From: Micromonospora sp. C95
Lineage (GTDB): Bacteria > Actinomycetota > Actinomycetes > Mycobacteriales > Micromonosporaceae
DNA length: 64,000 nt
NCBI RefSeq assembly: GCF_018070465.1
Contig: NZ_JAGPXT010000011.1
Location: 62,001-126,000, forward strand
Reading direction: 5' to 3'
The notes beneath the pieces were generated by a model. That model ran no database searches, was not told the DNA's origin, and worked only from the letters and a program-made list of their open reading frames with translations. The first letter of the stretch is position 1. Every line of letters begins with the position of its first letter. The translations under genes were made by a program, and so were the position numbers. This document shows positions 1-12,311 of this stretch, in pieces.

Positions 1-2031
<2,031 letters not shown>

Positions 2032-2194
2032 TCCGCCGCGCGGTCGGCGGGCGCCTGACCGCCTGGCGCGCCCGGGTGGTCGATCGGGTGAACCGCCGGG
2101 CAGAGTGGTGCGTGTAGGGGAGAGTGACCACAGATCATGCACCGGAGTCACCGACGGAGGGGCGAGGCATGGGCGAGCGCAACGGAGCACTGGC

Positions 2195-2671
2195 ATGAGC
2201 GAGGAGCAGGTGCCGGCCGGGCCTGACGTGCGTACCCGCCGAGCCCTGCTCGCGGGGGCGGGGGCGGTCGGCGCGGCGGCGGTGCTGGCCGCCTGCGGCG
2301 GTGAGGACGACGGCGGCGCGGCACCCAGCCCGGGGCCGCAGATCACGAACACCGGTGACGCCGGTGGCGGGGACCGCGAGGGCGCCCAGTCACTGGCGCG
2401 GACGACCGACATCCCGGTCGGTGGCGGCGCGGTCTTCGCCGCCCAGGGCGTGGTGATCACCCAACCCACGGCGGGGGACTTCAAGGGGTTCGATCCGGTC
2501 TGCACCCATCAGGGCTGCCCGGTGTCGAACGTCGACGGCGGCACCATCAACTGCACCTGCCACGGCAGCAAGTTCTCCATCGAGGACGGCTCCGTCACGG
2601 CCGGTCCGGCCACCACGCCGCTGGCGGCCAAGAACATCAAGGTCGACGGCGACCAGATCGCGCTGGCCTGA
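2195..2671 (+). CDS. Tat-exported Rieske [2Fe-2S] lipoprotein
   Basis: A 158-residue protein. The N-terminus has a twin-arginine motif (Arg15-Arg16) followed by an Ala/Gly-rich hydrophobic stretch and a lipobox ending in Cys34, so it should be exported folded by Tat and lipid-anchored outside the membrane. The C-terminal half is a Rieske domain: Cys103-Thr-His105 and Cys120-Thr-Cys-His123 are the cluster ligands, with Cys108 and Cys122 placed for the usual disulfide. The linker (residues 35-70) is Gly/Ala/Pro-rich. The ATG at 2195 is preceded by GGAG at a sensible distance and leaves a complete signal peptide. Stand-alone Tat Rieske proteins of this kind are common in actinobacteria; the redox partner is unknown. 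It is not part of a bc1 operon here. Confidence 0.9.
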   Translation: MSEEQVPAGPDVRTRRALLAGAGAVGAAAVLAACGGEDDGGAAPSPGPQITNTGDAGGGDREGAQSLARTTDIPVGGGAVFAAQGVVITQPTAGDFKGFDPVCTHQGCPVSNVDGGTINCTCHGSKFSIEDGSVTAGPATTPLAAKNIKVDGDQIALA

Positions 2672-2677
2672 GCGGGC

Positions 2678-2713
2678 GGTCGCGGCCGGGACGGTGTCGT
2701 CCCGGCCGCGACC
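2678..2713 (+). terminator. Perfect 16-bp hairpin after the Rieske gene
   Basis: The arms 2678-2693 and 2698-2713 are perfectly complementary with a 4-base loop (gtgt). It begins 6 bases after the Rieske stop codon. There is no clear U-tract, which is normal for GC-rich actinobacterial terminators. Confidence 0.8.
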
Positions 2714-2848
2714 GTGGGCCGCGTTGGGCGTGGACCGACATCTCCCACGGGTGGAGAAATCCATCCGGTACGATCGGGCACAGCCGGCCGCCGGAACGGT
2801 CATCCGGGGATGATTCGGGCTGTCGGAGGTGGCGACTAGTCTCGGAGT

Positions 2849-4831
2849 GTGGCTGATCCGTCGACCTACCGGCCCGCGCCGGGCACGATTCCCGAGGCAC
2901 CGGGGGTCTACTTCTTCTCCGACGGCACCGGCCGGGTCATCTACGTGGGCAAGGCGAAGAATCTGCGCAGTCGGCTCAACTCCTACTTCGCCGACCTGTG
3001 GGGGCTGCACCAGCGCACCCAGCAGATGGTCACCACCGCCGAGGCGGTGGACTGGGTCACCGTCGGCACCGAGGTCGAGGCCCTCCAACTCGAATACCTC
3101 TGGATCAAGCAGTACGACCCGAGGTTCAACGTCCGGTACCGCGACGACAAGTCCTACCCCTACCTGGCGGTGACCCTCGACGAGGAGTACCCACGCCTTC
3201 AGGTGATGCGCGGGGCCAAGCGCAAGGGGGTGCGCTACTTCGGGCCGTACTCACACGCCTGGGCGATCCGCGAGACGCTCGATCTGCTGCTCCGGGTCTT
3301 CCCGGCCCGCACCTGCTCCGCCGGGGTGTTCAAGCGGGCCGGCCAGGTCGGCCGCCCCTGCCTGCTGGGCTACATCGGCAAGTGCTCGGCTCCCTGCGTC
3401 GGCAGCGTCTCCGCCGAACGGCATCGCGAGATCGTCGACGACTTCTGCGACTTCATGGCCGGGCGCACCGACACCATGGTCCGCAAACTGGAACGCGAGA
3501 TGGTCGAGGCCAGCGAGCAACTGGAGTTCGAGCGGGCGGCCCGGCTGCGCGACGACGTCGCCGCGCTGCGCCGGGCGATGGAGAAGCAGACCGTGGTGCT
3601 CGGCGACGGCACCGATGCCGACGTGGTGGCCTTCGCCGACGACCCGCTCGAAGCCGCGGTCCAGGTCTTTCACGTCCGGGGCGGCCGGGTGCGGGGCCAG
3701 CGCGGTTGGGTGGTCGAGAAGACCGAGGAGCTGACCACGGGCGACCTCGTGCACCACTTCTGCACCCAGGTCTACGGCGGCGAACACGGCGAGGCCGACT
3801 TGCCACGGGAACTGCTGGTGCCCGAGCTGCCCGCCGACGCCGACGCGCTGGCCGACTGGCTCTCCACCCACCGCGGCGGCCGGGTGACCATGCGGGTGCC
3901 GCAGCGCGGTGACAAGCGGGCCCTGATGGAGACGGTCGAACGCAACGCGAAGGACGCCCTGGCCCGGCACAAGCTCAAGCGGGCCGGCGACCTCACCACC
4001 CGCAGCAAGGCGCTCGACGAGATCACCGAGGCGCTCGGTCTGCGGACCGCGCCGTTGCGCATCGAGTGCTTCGACATCTCGCAGATCCAGGGCACCGACG
4101 TGGTCGCGAGCATGGTCGTCTTCGAGGACGGGTTGCCCCGCAAGAGCGAGTACCGCCGGTTCATCATCCGGGGGGCCACGGATGATCTCTCGGCGATGTC
4201 CGAGGTGCTGCGCCGCCGCTTCGCCCGCTACCTCGACGCCCGAGCCGAGACCGGTGAGGCAGGTGTCGAAGCTGACGCCCTCCCCGCTGAGCTGGACGCG
4301 GCCGACGGCGGCGACGAGCCGCGGATCGGTGCGCTTGTCGACCCGACCACCGGCCGGCCACGCAAATTCGCGTACCCGCCGCAGTTGGTGGTGGTCGACG
4401 GCGGCGCGCCGCAGGTCGCCGCCGCCGCGCAGGCCCTCGCCGAGTTGGGCGTCGACGACGTGGCGCTGTGCGGGCTGGCGAAGCGGTTGGAGGAGGTCTG
4501 GCTGCCCGACGACGACTTCCCGGTCATCCTGCCGCGCGCCTCCGAGGGGCTCTACCTGCTGCAACGGGTACGCGACGAGGCACACCGCTTCGCCATCACC
4601 TTCCACCGGCAGCGCCGCTCCAAGCGGATGACCACCTCGGCGTTGGACAACGTCGCCGGTCTGGGCGAGGTACGCCGCAAGGCGCTGCTACGCCACTTCG
4701 GCTCGTTGAAACGTCTCTCGGCCGCCACCGTCGAGGAGATCACCGAGGTCCGTGGCATCGGCCGGCGTACCGCCGAAGCGATCCTGGCCGCGCTCGGTGC
4801 CGGCGGCGAGCAGGAGCAGTCCACCACCTGA
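2849..4831 (+). CDS. uvrC: UvrABC excinuclease subunit C
   Basis: The dual-incision nuclease of nucleotide excision repair, 660 residues, full length. In order: GIY-YIG nuclease domain (about residues 14-95, with GVYFF and VIYVGKA), a UVR helical motif (about residues 205-240), the UvrC-specific RNase H-like endonuclease domain (about residues 390-540, with [11 protein letters not shown] and VVVDGG), and C-terminal helix-hairpin-helix repeats ending in [11 protein letters not shown]. The GTG start has no well-spaced Shine-Dalgarno; instead TAGTCT at 2837-2842 lies 6 bases before it, consistent with a leaderless transcript. The internal stretch near 4240-4330 encodes an Ala/Asp/Glu-rich insert typical of actinobacterial UvrC. 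Confidence 0.97.
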   Translation: MADPSTYRPAPGTIPEAPGVYFFSDGTGRVIYVGKAKNLRSRLNSYFADLWGLHQRTQQMVTTAEAVDWVTVGTEVEALQLEYLWIKQYDPRFNVRYRDDKSYPYLAVTLDEEYPRLQVMRGAKRKGVRYFGPYSHAWAIRETLDLLLRVFPARTCSAGVFKRAGQVGRPCLLGYIGKCSAPCVGSVSAERHREIVDDFCDFMAGRTDTMVRKLEREMVEASEQLEFERAARLRDDVAALRRAMEKQTVVLGDGTDADVVAFADDPLEAAVQVFHVRGGRVRGQRGWVVEKTEELTTGDLVHHFCTQVYGGEHGEADLPRELLVPELPADADALADWLSTHRGGRVTMRVPQRGDKRALMETVERNAKDALARHKLKRAGDLTTRSKALDEITEALGLRTAPLRIECFDISQIQGTDVVASMVVFEDGLPRKSEYRRFIIRGATDDLSAMSEVLRRRFARYLDARAETGEAGVEADALPAELDAADGGDEPRIGALVDPTTGRPRKFAYPPQLVVVDGGAPQVAAAAQALAELGVDDVALCGLAKRLEEVWLPDDDFPVILPRASEGLYLLQRVRDEAHRFAITFHRQRRSKRMTTSALDNVAGLGEVRRKALLRHFGSLKRLSAATVEEITEVRGIGRRTAEAILAALGAGGEQEQSTT

Positions 4832-4850
4832 CCGCCGTCGCAGCGGTGCT

Positions 4851-4874
4851 GCACCCCGGCGTCGGCCGGGGTGC
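4851..4874 (+). terminator. Hairpin after uvrC
   Basis: Ten-base arms 4851-4860 and 4865-4874 pair perfectly around a gtcg loop, 19 bases after the uvrC stop. It probably ends the uvrC transcript. Confidence 0.7.
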
Positions 4875-4942
4875 TGGTGTGGGGTGTCGCCCCTGTCGAC
4901 CTGACAGCACCAACGGATCGCCACGCCGATAGCGTGGACGGG

Positions 4943-5053
4943 TCAGCTCGACAGCGTCCCCACCTCAACCTGACCGGCCAGCAGGCGGAAATCCGGAAAT
5001 TCGCGGCGGTCGGTGGGATCCAGTGGTGCGAGGTTGGTCTCGAAGACGGTCAC
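4943..5053 (-). CDS. Possible 36-codon gene overlapping the recQ stop region
   Basis: A GTG codon 1 base beyond the recQ stop codon opens a 36-codon frame that ends at 4943. Codons are mostly G/C-ending but the frame contains several A/T-ending codons near its middle. I recognise no domain. It could be a translationally coupled small protein, a remnant of a longer gene, or chance. I list it only because the immediate junction with the recQ stop is the geometry of coupled genes. Confidence 0.2.
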   Translation of the reverse strand: MTVFETNLAPLDPTDRREFPDFRLLAGQVEVGTLSS

Positions 5054-5054
5054 C

Positions 5055-6935
<1,881 letters not shown>

Positions 6936-6994
6936 CCGAGGATTCTACGAGCCACCCCGGACAGCTGACCGGACGCCATTCCCGGCCAGCGGAG

Positions 6995-7267
6995 GTGTCA
7001 GTCCGACTCGTCGCGGTGCAGATCCTGCCCTTCTCGGCCGGTGCCCACGCGGCGATGGGTGGGCCCTTCGCCCTGCTCGACTACATCGACTCGGCGTTGG
7101 ACCCGACGGTCGTCTACCTCGACAACGACTCCAGCACCCTACTGTTGGAGGAAGAGAGGCATGTAGCTCGATATAGACTCATGTTCGACCACCTCATGGC
7201 CAAGGCGCTCGATCCCGACGAGTCGGTTGCATTCCTGAGCCGGGTGGCTGACGACTATCCGGGTTGA
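6995..7267 (+). pseudogene. 5'-truncated XRE-family regulator, DUF5753 remnant
   Basis: The translated segment matches the C-terminal half of DUF5753, the ligand-type domain of actinobacterial XRE/Scr1-type regulators: the run QILPFSAGAH followed by GGPFALLDY and a C-terminal helix ending near the stop. The whole N-terminal helix-turn-helix domain and the first part of DUF5753, normally about 180 residues, are absent; the sequence begins abruptly next to the divergent recQ start. What remains (90 codons) cannot bind DNA. It keeps the usual position directly upstream of a DUF397 gene, so it is the relic of a normal regulator/DUF397 pair. The GTG given is only where the homologous frame begins to look coding. 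Confidence 0.75.
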
Positions 7268-7291
7268 CCTGCACTCACAAGGGACCGACCA

Positions 7292-7528
7292 ATGACCACT
7301 GACGACGTGAAGTGGCGCAGGAGCAGCCGAAGCAGCGCGAGCGGTTCCAACTGCGTCGAGGTGGCCGGGGTGGCGGACGTGTTGGTGGTGCGGGACTCAA
7401 AGGATCCGGCGGGGCCGGTGCTGCGCTTTGAGCGGCGTGCCTGGTCGGCGTTCGTGGCCGGGCTGCGCGGCGGTCCCGGTGCCTTCATCTTGGCGCGCCA
7501 GGTCACCCAGCCGTTGGTAGGAGGCTGA
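7292..7528 (+). CDS. DUF397 domain protein with replaced C-terminus
   Basis: A 78-residue protein with the DUF397 signature WRRSSRSSASGSNCVEVA (residues 8-25) and VRDSKDPAGPVLRF. DUF397 proteins are small partners of DUF5753 regulators; some such pairs control development and antibiotic production in Streptomyces. Normal members end a few residues after the FVAGLRGG motif. Here the frame continues another dozen residues into DNA that on the opposite strand encodes part of a TPR repeat, so the native 3' end was lost. With its regulator truncated it is probably non-functional or orphaned. Confidence 0.75.
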   Translation: MTTDDVKWRRSSRSSASGSNCVEVAGVADVLVVRDSKDPAGPVLRFERRAWSAFVAGLRGGPGAFILARQVTQPLVGG

Positions 7529-7585
7529 CAGGTCGCGGGCGTAGGTGTTGTTGTCCGGTTCAGCGGCGGCCAGCCGCTCGGGGTC
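7489..7585 (-). pseudogene. Fragment of a tetratricopeptide-repeat protein
   Basis: Read on the minus strand this short segment encodes about one TPR unit: RLAAAEPDNNTYARDLS, then SYQRLGDLARQ. This wording is typical of the repeat arrays of actinobacterial NB-ARC/CHAT-type TPR proteins. There is no start, no second repeat and no domain around it, and it overlaps the altered 3' end of the DUF397 gene. It is a stranded piece of a larger gene left by rearrangement. Confidence 0.55.
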
Positions 7586-7682
7586 GGAACAACGACACCA
7601 GAGCACGGCCGGAAGGGAGTGCGTCCGGGTCCTGGGAGGTCGCCCTCCTCCCGCTCGGCCGCGCCAACGCCGGTCGATCCGC

Positions 7683-8105
7683 TCAGGTGATCACGGCGTA
7701 CGCCTCGATCTCGACCAGCACGTCCGGTTCGAAGAGGTAGTCGACGCCGATGACGGACAGCGGCGGCAACGGGCGGGGGATGCCGAGCTCGTCGGTGACG
7801 CTGTCGATACCCGCGAGGAAGGCGGTCATGATGGCGTCCCGGTTCTCGGCGCTCCACCCGGTGACGAAGAACCGTAGGCGTACCACATCGGTGAAGCTCG
7901 CGCCCGCGCCACCGAGCCCACGCGCGGTGTTGCGCAGCGCCTGCCTGATCTGCCCGGCGAGATCGCCCGTGGCGACCGGGTTTCCCGCGCCGTCGCGCGC
8001 GATCTGCCCGGCGACGTGGACGTGCCGGGTGCCGGTGCCCACCGCGACATGGTGGTACGGCACCGGCTGGAACATGCCTTCCGGGGTGAAAAGCTGCGCG
8101 GTCAT
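7683..8105 (-). CDS. RidA/YjgF-family protein
   Basis: A 140-residue Rid-family protein with the family features: an N-terminal PYHHVAV segment, HVHVAGQIARDGAGN, the central ALRNTARGLGGAGASFTDVV and the closing PDVLVEIEAYA. RidA enzymes hydrolyse reactive enamine/imine intermediates. I do not see an Arg in the segment just before VEIEA, where archetypal RidA carries its carboxylate-binding Arg, so it may belong to a Rid subfamily with another role. It is divergent from a broken HxlR-type regulator, with inverted repeats between them. Its start is an ATG at 8105. Confidence 0.85.
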   Translation of the reverse strand: MTAQLFTPEGMFQPVPYHHVAVGTGTRHVHVAGQIARDGAGNPVATGDLAGQIRQALRNTARGLGGAGASFTDVVRLRFFVTGWSAENRDAIMTAFLAGIDSVTDELGIPRPLPPLSVIGVDYLFEPDVLVEIEAYAVIT

Positions 8106-8129
8106 CAGAGATCCCTTCGCCGATCGAGT

Positions 8130-8164
8130 AGGTATACCATGGTTACCTGGTATCCCAAGGATAC
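8130..8164. promoter_or_regulatory. Operator-like inverted repeats between the Rid gene and the HxlR remnant
   Basis: GTATCC-CAA-GGATAC at 8150-8164 is a perfect inverted repeat, and GGTATACC at 8131-8138 is another perfect 8-base palindrome just upstream, with GGTTACC between them. The region is more A/T-rich than its surroundings and sits 25-60 bases ahead of the Rid gene start. HxlR-family regulators often bind GTAT-type palindromes near their own divergent promoter, so this is the likely former operator. Assignment to HxlR is inference. Confidence 0.5.
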
Positions 8165-8182
8165 TTCAACTAGCCTAGGTGT

Positions 8183-8479
8183 CGTGCGGGAAACCACGTC
8201 CACTCATCACTCTCAGATCACCCGCCGTGCGCTCCCGGTCGTGACGCAGAAGTCACTGACGACGACGCCGCGACGGCTGGAGCGCAACGGAATGTCGAGC
8301 GTGTGATCGTGGACACGCGACAGGTCGCAGTCGAGTACCGCATCGCGCCGTTGGGGAAGATGCTGCCGCAGCTCATCGACGCGTTACTCGGCTGGAGCGA
8401 GACCCACCTGCCCGAGGTGCAGCGAGCCCAGACCCTTCGACGCGCAGTCGCCCAGCGCAGGGTAGCCCTGCGTGACTGA
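8183..8479 (+). pseudogene. HxlR-family transcriptional regulator, frameshifted and 5'-truncated
   Basis: Two pieces of one HxlR winged-helix protein lie in different frames. The first (to 8306) contains RRALPVVTQKSLTTTPRRLERNG, broken by a TGA at 8304. The second, one frame over and joined near 8300, continues VDTRQVAVEYRIAPLG and runs to the stop at 8479, the normal HxlR C-terminus. The N-terminal part with the conserved Cys and first helices (about 40 residues) is missing. It is divergent from the Rid gene, the usual place for an HxlR regulator of a redox or Rid-type gene. Non-functional as read, unless the frameshift is a sequencing error; the N-terminal loss would remain. Confidence 0.7.
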
Positions 8480-8482
8480 GTT

Positions 8483-8541
8483 GTTGGCAGTTCAGCTGTA
8501 GTCCGCCCCGGCGTGTCGGGTCGAGCAGCTGAACTGCCAAC
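8483..8541. repeat. Perfect 16-bp inverted repeat with 27-base loop
   Basis: GTTGGCAGTTCAGCTG at 8483-8498 is exactly repeated in inverse at 8526-8541. It starts just after the stop of the HxlR relic. It could be a terminator or a REP-like palindromic element; the long loop and sharp ends favour a mobile-type palindrome, but no flanking target duplication is evident. Confidence 0.6.
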
Positions 8542-8599
8542 GATCGAGGCAGGCACGGTCGCGCGTGGCGGCCCGGCGGGCGTCCGGTTAGATGGGCGG

Positions 8600-9496
8600 G
8601 TGGCGGTACACATTGATGTTGACGCCCTGCGGGCGGCGGCCGGGGTTGCGGCCTGCGAGGCGGCGGACGAGCTTCAGGCGGTCGGGCAGCCGGAGGCGAT
8701 CGTTCCGGTCGGCGGGGGAGCGTCCGGCGTCATCCGGGAAGCGGGGCGGCCACCCTACGACGTATGGGTGGGGATGACGGCGGACGGCTTCGTGGCCGAG
8801 TGCGACTGCCCGGCGCAGGAGGAGTTCTGCGGGCACGCGGTGGCGCTCGCGGTCGCCGCCCTGACGGACGGGTTCGCCTGGTCGTCGCTGGCCACGCTAC
8901 CGTCGGCCGTGCAGGTCGACCCTCGGGTGGCCGAGCTGGCCGAGATCGCGCACACCATCCCGGCTCGACGGTTGGCCTCGCTGATCGCCGATTGGGCGGT
9001 CAACGATCGGGTGCTGGAGTCCCGGCTGCTGGCGTACGCCGGGCGGCTGGCGCCACTCAGCGACGCTGAACTGGCCGACCTCGGTCGGACGATCGACAAC
9101 CTGGCCCACGAGGCGACCAGCGGAGACCGTTGGGATCTGCCCGACGTGGAGAAGGCCGGCCGGGCGATCGTCGAGGAGGTGCAGGTGCTGGCGCAGCGTG
9201 CGGCCAGCATCGAGGCGCTGCTGGTGGTCGAGCGGGCGGCGCGCGCCTGGGACGGGTTGGCCGGATACCTCAATGACGCCTGGGAGGTCTACGAGGATGA
9301 GCCGGCCGAGATCGGCGACGCGTTGCGGGCGGCTCATGTGCAGCTCTGCGAGCAGTTGCAACCGGACCCCGATGAGTTGGCCGCCCGACTGATCGAGATC
9401 ATCGCGGCGGCCGAGGTCGACTCCTGTCTGGACGAGCCGTGGGACTACCTCGGTGTGCTCGGCCACCAACGGGTCAAGGCGCTGCGCCGCCGGTGA
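8600..9496 (+). CDS. SWIM zinc-finger domain protein
   Basis: A 298-residue protein with a SWIM-type zinc site near residues 70-85 (Cys-Asp-Cys-Pro, then CGH, the CxCxnCxH pattern). SWIM domains are thought to bind nucleic acid or protein. The rest is alpha-helical and Glu/Ala-rich without a domain I know. I chose the GTG at 8600 because TTAGAT at 8588-8593 lies 6 bases ahead of it, giving a leaderless start; an ATG at 8513 would overlap the inverted repeat. It is convergent with the next gene, with only 31 bases between stops. Confidence 0.75.
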   Translation: MAVHIDVDALRAAAGVAACEAADELQAVGQPEAIVPVGGGASGVIREAGRPPYDVWVGMTADGFVAECDCPAQEEFCGHAVALAVAALTDGFAWSSLATLPSAVQVDPRVAELAEIAHTIPARRLASLIADWAVNDRVLESRLLAYAGRLAPLSDAELADLGRTIDNLAHEATSGDRWDLPDVEKAGRAIVEEVQVLAQRAASIEALLVVERAARAWDGLAGYLNDAWEVYEDEPAEIGDALRAAHVQLCEQLQPDPDELAARLIEIIAAAEVDSCLDEPWDYLGVLGHQRVKALRRR

Positions 9497-9527
9497 ACGC
9501 CGGACGCGCTGCGACGCGGCCCAGCGT

Positions 9528-10181
9528 TCAGTCGGCCGGTAAGACGGGGACCCGTTTGGCCCAGCGGACCTCACCGTCGCGCTCCACGTAGCAGAATGCC
9601 ACCACCAGGCGGGACGGGTCGGTCAGTGGCACGGCGCCGGGTGCCAGCCGGAAGACCGCGACCAGGCTGCCGTCGGCGGTAGCGCGGGTGCCCACCGCGC
9701 CGACGTTTGACGGGGTGGTGAACGTGCCCTCGGGTTCCTCGCGGGTGGCGGTGTCGGCGAGCCAGGGGTACCGCTGCGCCAGCACGTCGTACGCCCCGGC
9801 CCAGTTGGAGCCGGTGCCGCCGTCGGCGTCCCAGCCGGCGTAGGGCTGTACCACCCGGGCGGGTTCCACTCGGCCGTCGAGCAGGATGACCTGGTAGTGG
9901 CCCTGCCGGGGTGGCCCCGACCAACGCAGCCGCACCACCACCGACTGTCGGTCGGGGTCGCCGATGACGTTGTCCGCCGGCTCGGGCCAGCCGAACGCGA
10001 CGACCGCGCCCGCTACCCCGTCCGGCTCCGGCAGGCTGGCCTGGACGGTCACCGCCAGGGTGTCGCCGCCGTCGGCCCACTCCCGTTCGCGGTCGACGTA
10101 CCGGTGGACCGTGGCCAGCACGGCGACCGTGACGGACACGAGCGCCACCACCCAGCGCAGCCGCGCCCCGTGCCTGCCCAT
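9528..10181 (-). CDS. Membrane-anchored extracytoplasmic protein of unknown function
   Basis: A 217-residue protein with a short basic N-terminus and one transmembrane helix (about residues 9-25); the rest, rich in beta-type segments and Trp/Gly, would be outside the membrane. No catalytic motif or family is recognised. The segment around GWDADGGTGSNWAGAYDVL is conspicuous but uninformative to me. It is divergent from rapZ. Confidence 0.7.
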   Translation of the reverse strand: MGRHGARLRWVVALVSVTVAVLATVHRYVDREREWADGGDTLAVTVQASLPEPDGVAGAVVAFGWPEPADNVIGDPDRQSVVVRLRWSGPPRQGHYQVILLDGRVEPARVVQPYAGWDADGGTGSNWAGAYDVLAQRYPWLADTATREEPEGTFTTPSNVGAVGTRATADGSLVAVFRLAPGAVPLTDPSRLVVAFCYVERDGEVRWAKRVPVLPAD

Positions 10182-10359
10182 GGCCGGAGGATAGTCGCGT
10201 CGCGCGTCGCGCGCCGTCAGTCAGCCGACACGACAGGTACGCGCCTACTGTGGCGCGGCGGCGGTGCGTCCCCGGAGCCGGACACCGGCGAGCTAGAGTC
10301 GCTGCTTGACCATGCCCGGCCGGGATCGGCCGGGGCGGCGCGGGTGGAGGTGCAGACGG

Positions 10360-11289
10360 GTGGGCGAGGCGCACACGACCGGTCACCGTGCGGGCGTACC
10401 CGGTGAGCAGACCGGGGCGACCGCCGAAACGGACACCACACTGGTCGTGGTCACCGGCCTGTCCGGCGGTGGACGCAGCACCGTGGCCCGGGCACTGGAG
10501 AACGTGGGCTTCTACGTCGTCGACAACCTGCCCCAGGCGCTGCTGCTGGACATGGCCGAGCTGGCGGTGAAGGCGGGTGGGGCGGCCCGGCGTACCGCGA
10601 TGGTGCTGGACGTGCGCTCCCGGGCCTTCTCCACGGATCTGGCCGAGGCGATCCGGGAGCTGAAGGAGCGTGGCTACGCCCCCCGGGTGGTCTTCGTCGA
10701 CGCGGACGACGAGGTGCTGATCCGGCGGTTCGAGAGCGTGCGGCGCTCGCACCCGTTGCAGGGCGACGGCCGGCTCGCCGACGGCATCGCCGTCGAGCGG
10801 GGCCTGTTGGAGGAGGCCCGCGACCAGGCCGACGTGATCATCGACACCAGTCATCTCAACGTGAACCAGTTGCGCCGCCGGGTCGAGGAGCTGTTCGGCG
10901 GGGAGGACGCCCGCCGGCTGCGGCTGACGGTGATCTCCTTCGGCTTCAAGTACGGCCTGCCGCCGGACGCCGACTTCGTGATGGACGCCCGTTTTCTGCC
11001 CAACCCGTACTGGGTGCCCGAGCTGCGCGAGCACACCGGGCGCGAGGAGGCGGTCAGCGCGTACGTGTTGGGACAGGAGGGCGCGGACGCCTTCGTCGAC
11101 GCGTACGCGGATCTGGTGAACGCCACCACCGCCGGCTTCGAGCGGGAGGGCAAGCGGTACCTGACCGTGGCGGTCGGCTGCACCGGCGGCAAGCACCGCA
11201 GCGTGGCGATCGCGGAGGAGTTGGCCGCCCGACTGCGTCGTGCCGGGCTGGCCGCCAACGCCCAGCACCGTGACCTGGGGCGGGAATGA
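10360..11289 (+). CDS. rapZ: RNase adapter / nucleotide-binding protein RapZ
   Basis: A P-loop protein of the RapZ (YvcJ) family, 309 residues. In E. coli RapZ steers a small RNA that controls glucosamine-6-phosphate synthase; in actinobacteria the role is less defined. Walker A is GLSGGGRS (residues 33-40), with Arg in place of the usual Lys, as is common in this family. The C-terminal domain carries the family motif GCTGGKHRSVAIAEEL. The GTG at 10360 is preceded by GGAGG at 10346-10350; an upstream ATG at 10306 lacks such support. It overlaps yvcK by 4 bases, so the two are translationally coupled. Confidence 0.93.
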   Translation: MGEAHTTGHRAGVPGEQTGATAETDTTLVVVTGLSGGGRSTVARALENVGFYVVDNLPQALLLDMAELAVKAGGAARRTAMVLDVRSRAFSTDLAEAIRELKERGYAPRVVFVDADDEVLIRRFESVRRSHPLQGDGRLADGIAVERGLLEEARDQADVIIDTSHLNVNQLRRRVEELFGGEDARRLRLTVISFGFKYGLPPDADFVMDARFLPNPYWVPELREHTGREEAVSAYVLGQEGADAFVDAYADLVNATTAGFEREGKRYLTVAVGCTGGKHRSVAIAEELAARLRRAGLAANAQHRDLGRE

Positions 11290-12257
11290 CGATCCGGGTG
11301 GTGGCCTTCGGCGGTGGGCACGGCCTGTCCGCCTCGCTGCGGGCGCTGCGTCGGTGCGCACCGGAGCTGGATCTGGACATCACGGCGGTGGTGACCGTCG
11401 GCGACGACGGCGGCTCAAGTGGCCGGCTGCGGGCCGAACGGGGTGGGCTGCCCCCGGGTGACCTGCGCCAGGCGCTGGTGGCGCTGGCCGGCGACCATCC
11501 CGCGACCCGGCGCAGCGCGGGACTGTTCCAACACCGCTTCGCCGAGCTGGCGGTGGATGGCCGGACCGACGGGCTGGCCGGGCACGCGGTGGGCAATCTG
11601 GTGCTCTGCGGGCTGATGGAGCTGCTGGGCGACCCGGTGGCGGCGCTGGAGCACGCCGGGGCGATGCTCGGCTCGGTCGGCCGGGTGCTGCCGATGTCCC
11701 GCCAGCCGGTCGACATCGAGGCCCGGGTACGCGGGGTCGACCCCGTACGCCCCGACGAGGTGTGCACCGTACGCGGACAGCACCAGGTCGCGGTCACCAC
11801 CGGGCGGGTCGAGTCGCTGCGGCTCACCCCGCAGGCGCCGGCCGCGTGCGCGGAGGCGGTCGCCGCGATCGGTGCCGCCGACTGGCTGATCTTCGGACCG
11901 GGCAGCTGGTACACGAGTGTGCTGCCGCACCTGCTGGTGCCGCAGCTGGCCGCCGCGATCCTGACCAGCCCGGCTCGGCGACTGGTCACCCTCAACCTCG
12001 CCGCCGAGAAGGAGACGCTCGGGCTCTCGGTCGCCGACCACCTGGCGGCGCTGCGCTGGTACCTACCGGAGCTGACGGTCGACTTCGTGCTCGCCGACGC
12101 CAAGGCGGTCGGTGACCCCGAACCGGTCCATCGTGCGGCAGAATCCCTGGGAGCCCGGCTGGTCCTCGCTCCCGTCGCGGTCGACGACGGCACTCCCCGT
12201 CATGATCCGGCTGCTCTGGGCGCCGCCCTGGTGCCTGTACTGGGCGCCGATCGTTAG
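11286..12257 (+). CDS. yvcK: YvcK / gluconeogenesis factor (CofD-like)
   Basis: A 323-residue member of the YvcK family, related in fold to the CofD transferase. Members bind UDP-sugars and are needed for cell-wall homeostasis and growth on gluconeogenic carbon sources. The N-terminus shows the nucleotide-binding GGGHGLSASLRALR, and TVGDDGGSSGRLR follows at about residues 38-50. The later FGPGSWYTSVLPHLL motif is also family-typical. The ATG overlaps the rapZ stop (ATGA). whiA follows after 54 bases. Confidence 0.92.
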   Translation: MTIRVVAFGGGHGLSASLRALRRCAPELDLDITAVVTVGDDGGSSGRLRAERGGLPPGDLRQALVALAGDHPATRRSAGLFQHRFAELAVDGRTDGLAGHAVGNLVLCGLMELLGDPVAALEHAGAMLGSVGRVLPMSRQPVDIEARVRGVDPVRPDEVCTVRGQHQVAVTTGRVESLRLTPQAPAACAEAVAAIGAADWLIFGPGSWYTSVLPHLLVPQLAAAILTSPARRLVTLNLAAEKETLGLSVADHLAALRWYLPELTVDFVLADAKAVGDPEPVHRAAESLGARLVLAPVAVDDGTPRHDPAALGAALVPVLGADR

Positions 12258-12311
12258 ACACGTACGTAATCTCCGGCGACACGCCGGAACCGGTCCGTGA
12301 GGGGACGCACA

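Noticed and set aside
6995..7528. Intact toxin-antitoxin-like regulator/DUF397 pair
   Set aside because: The regulator lacks its DNA-binding half and the DUF397 end is replaced.
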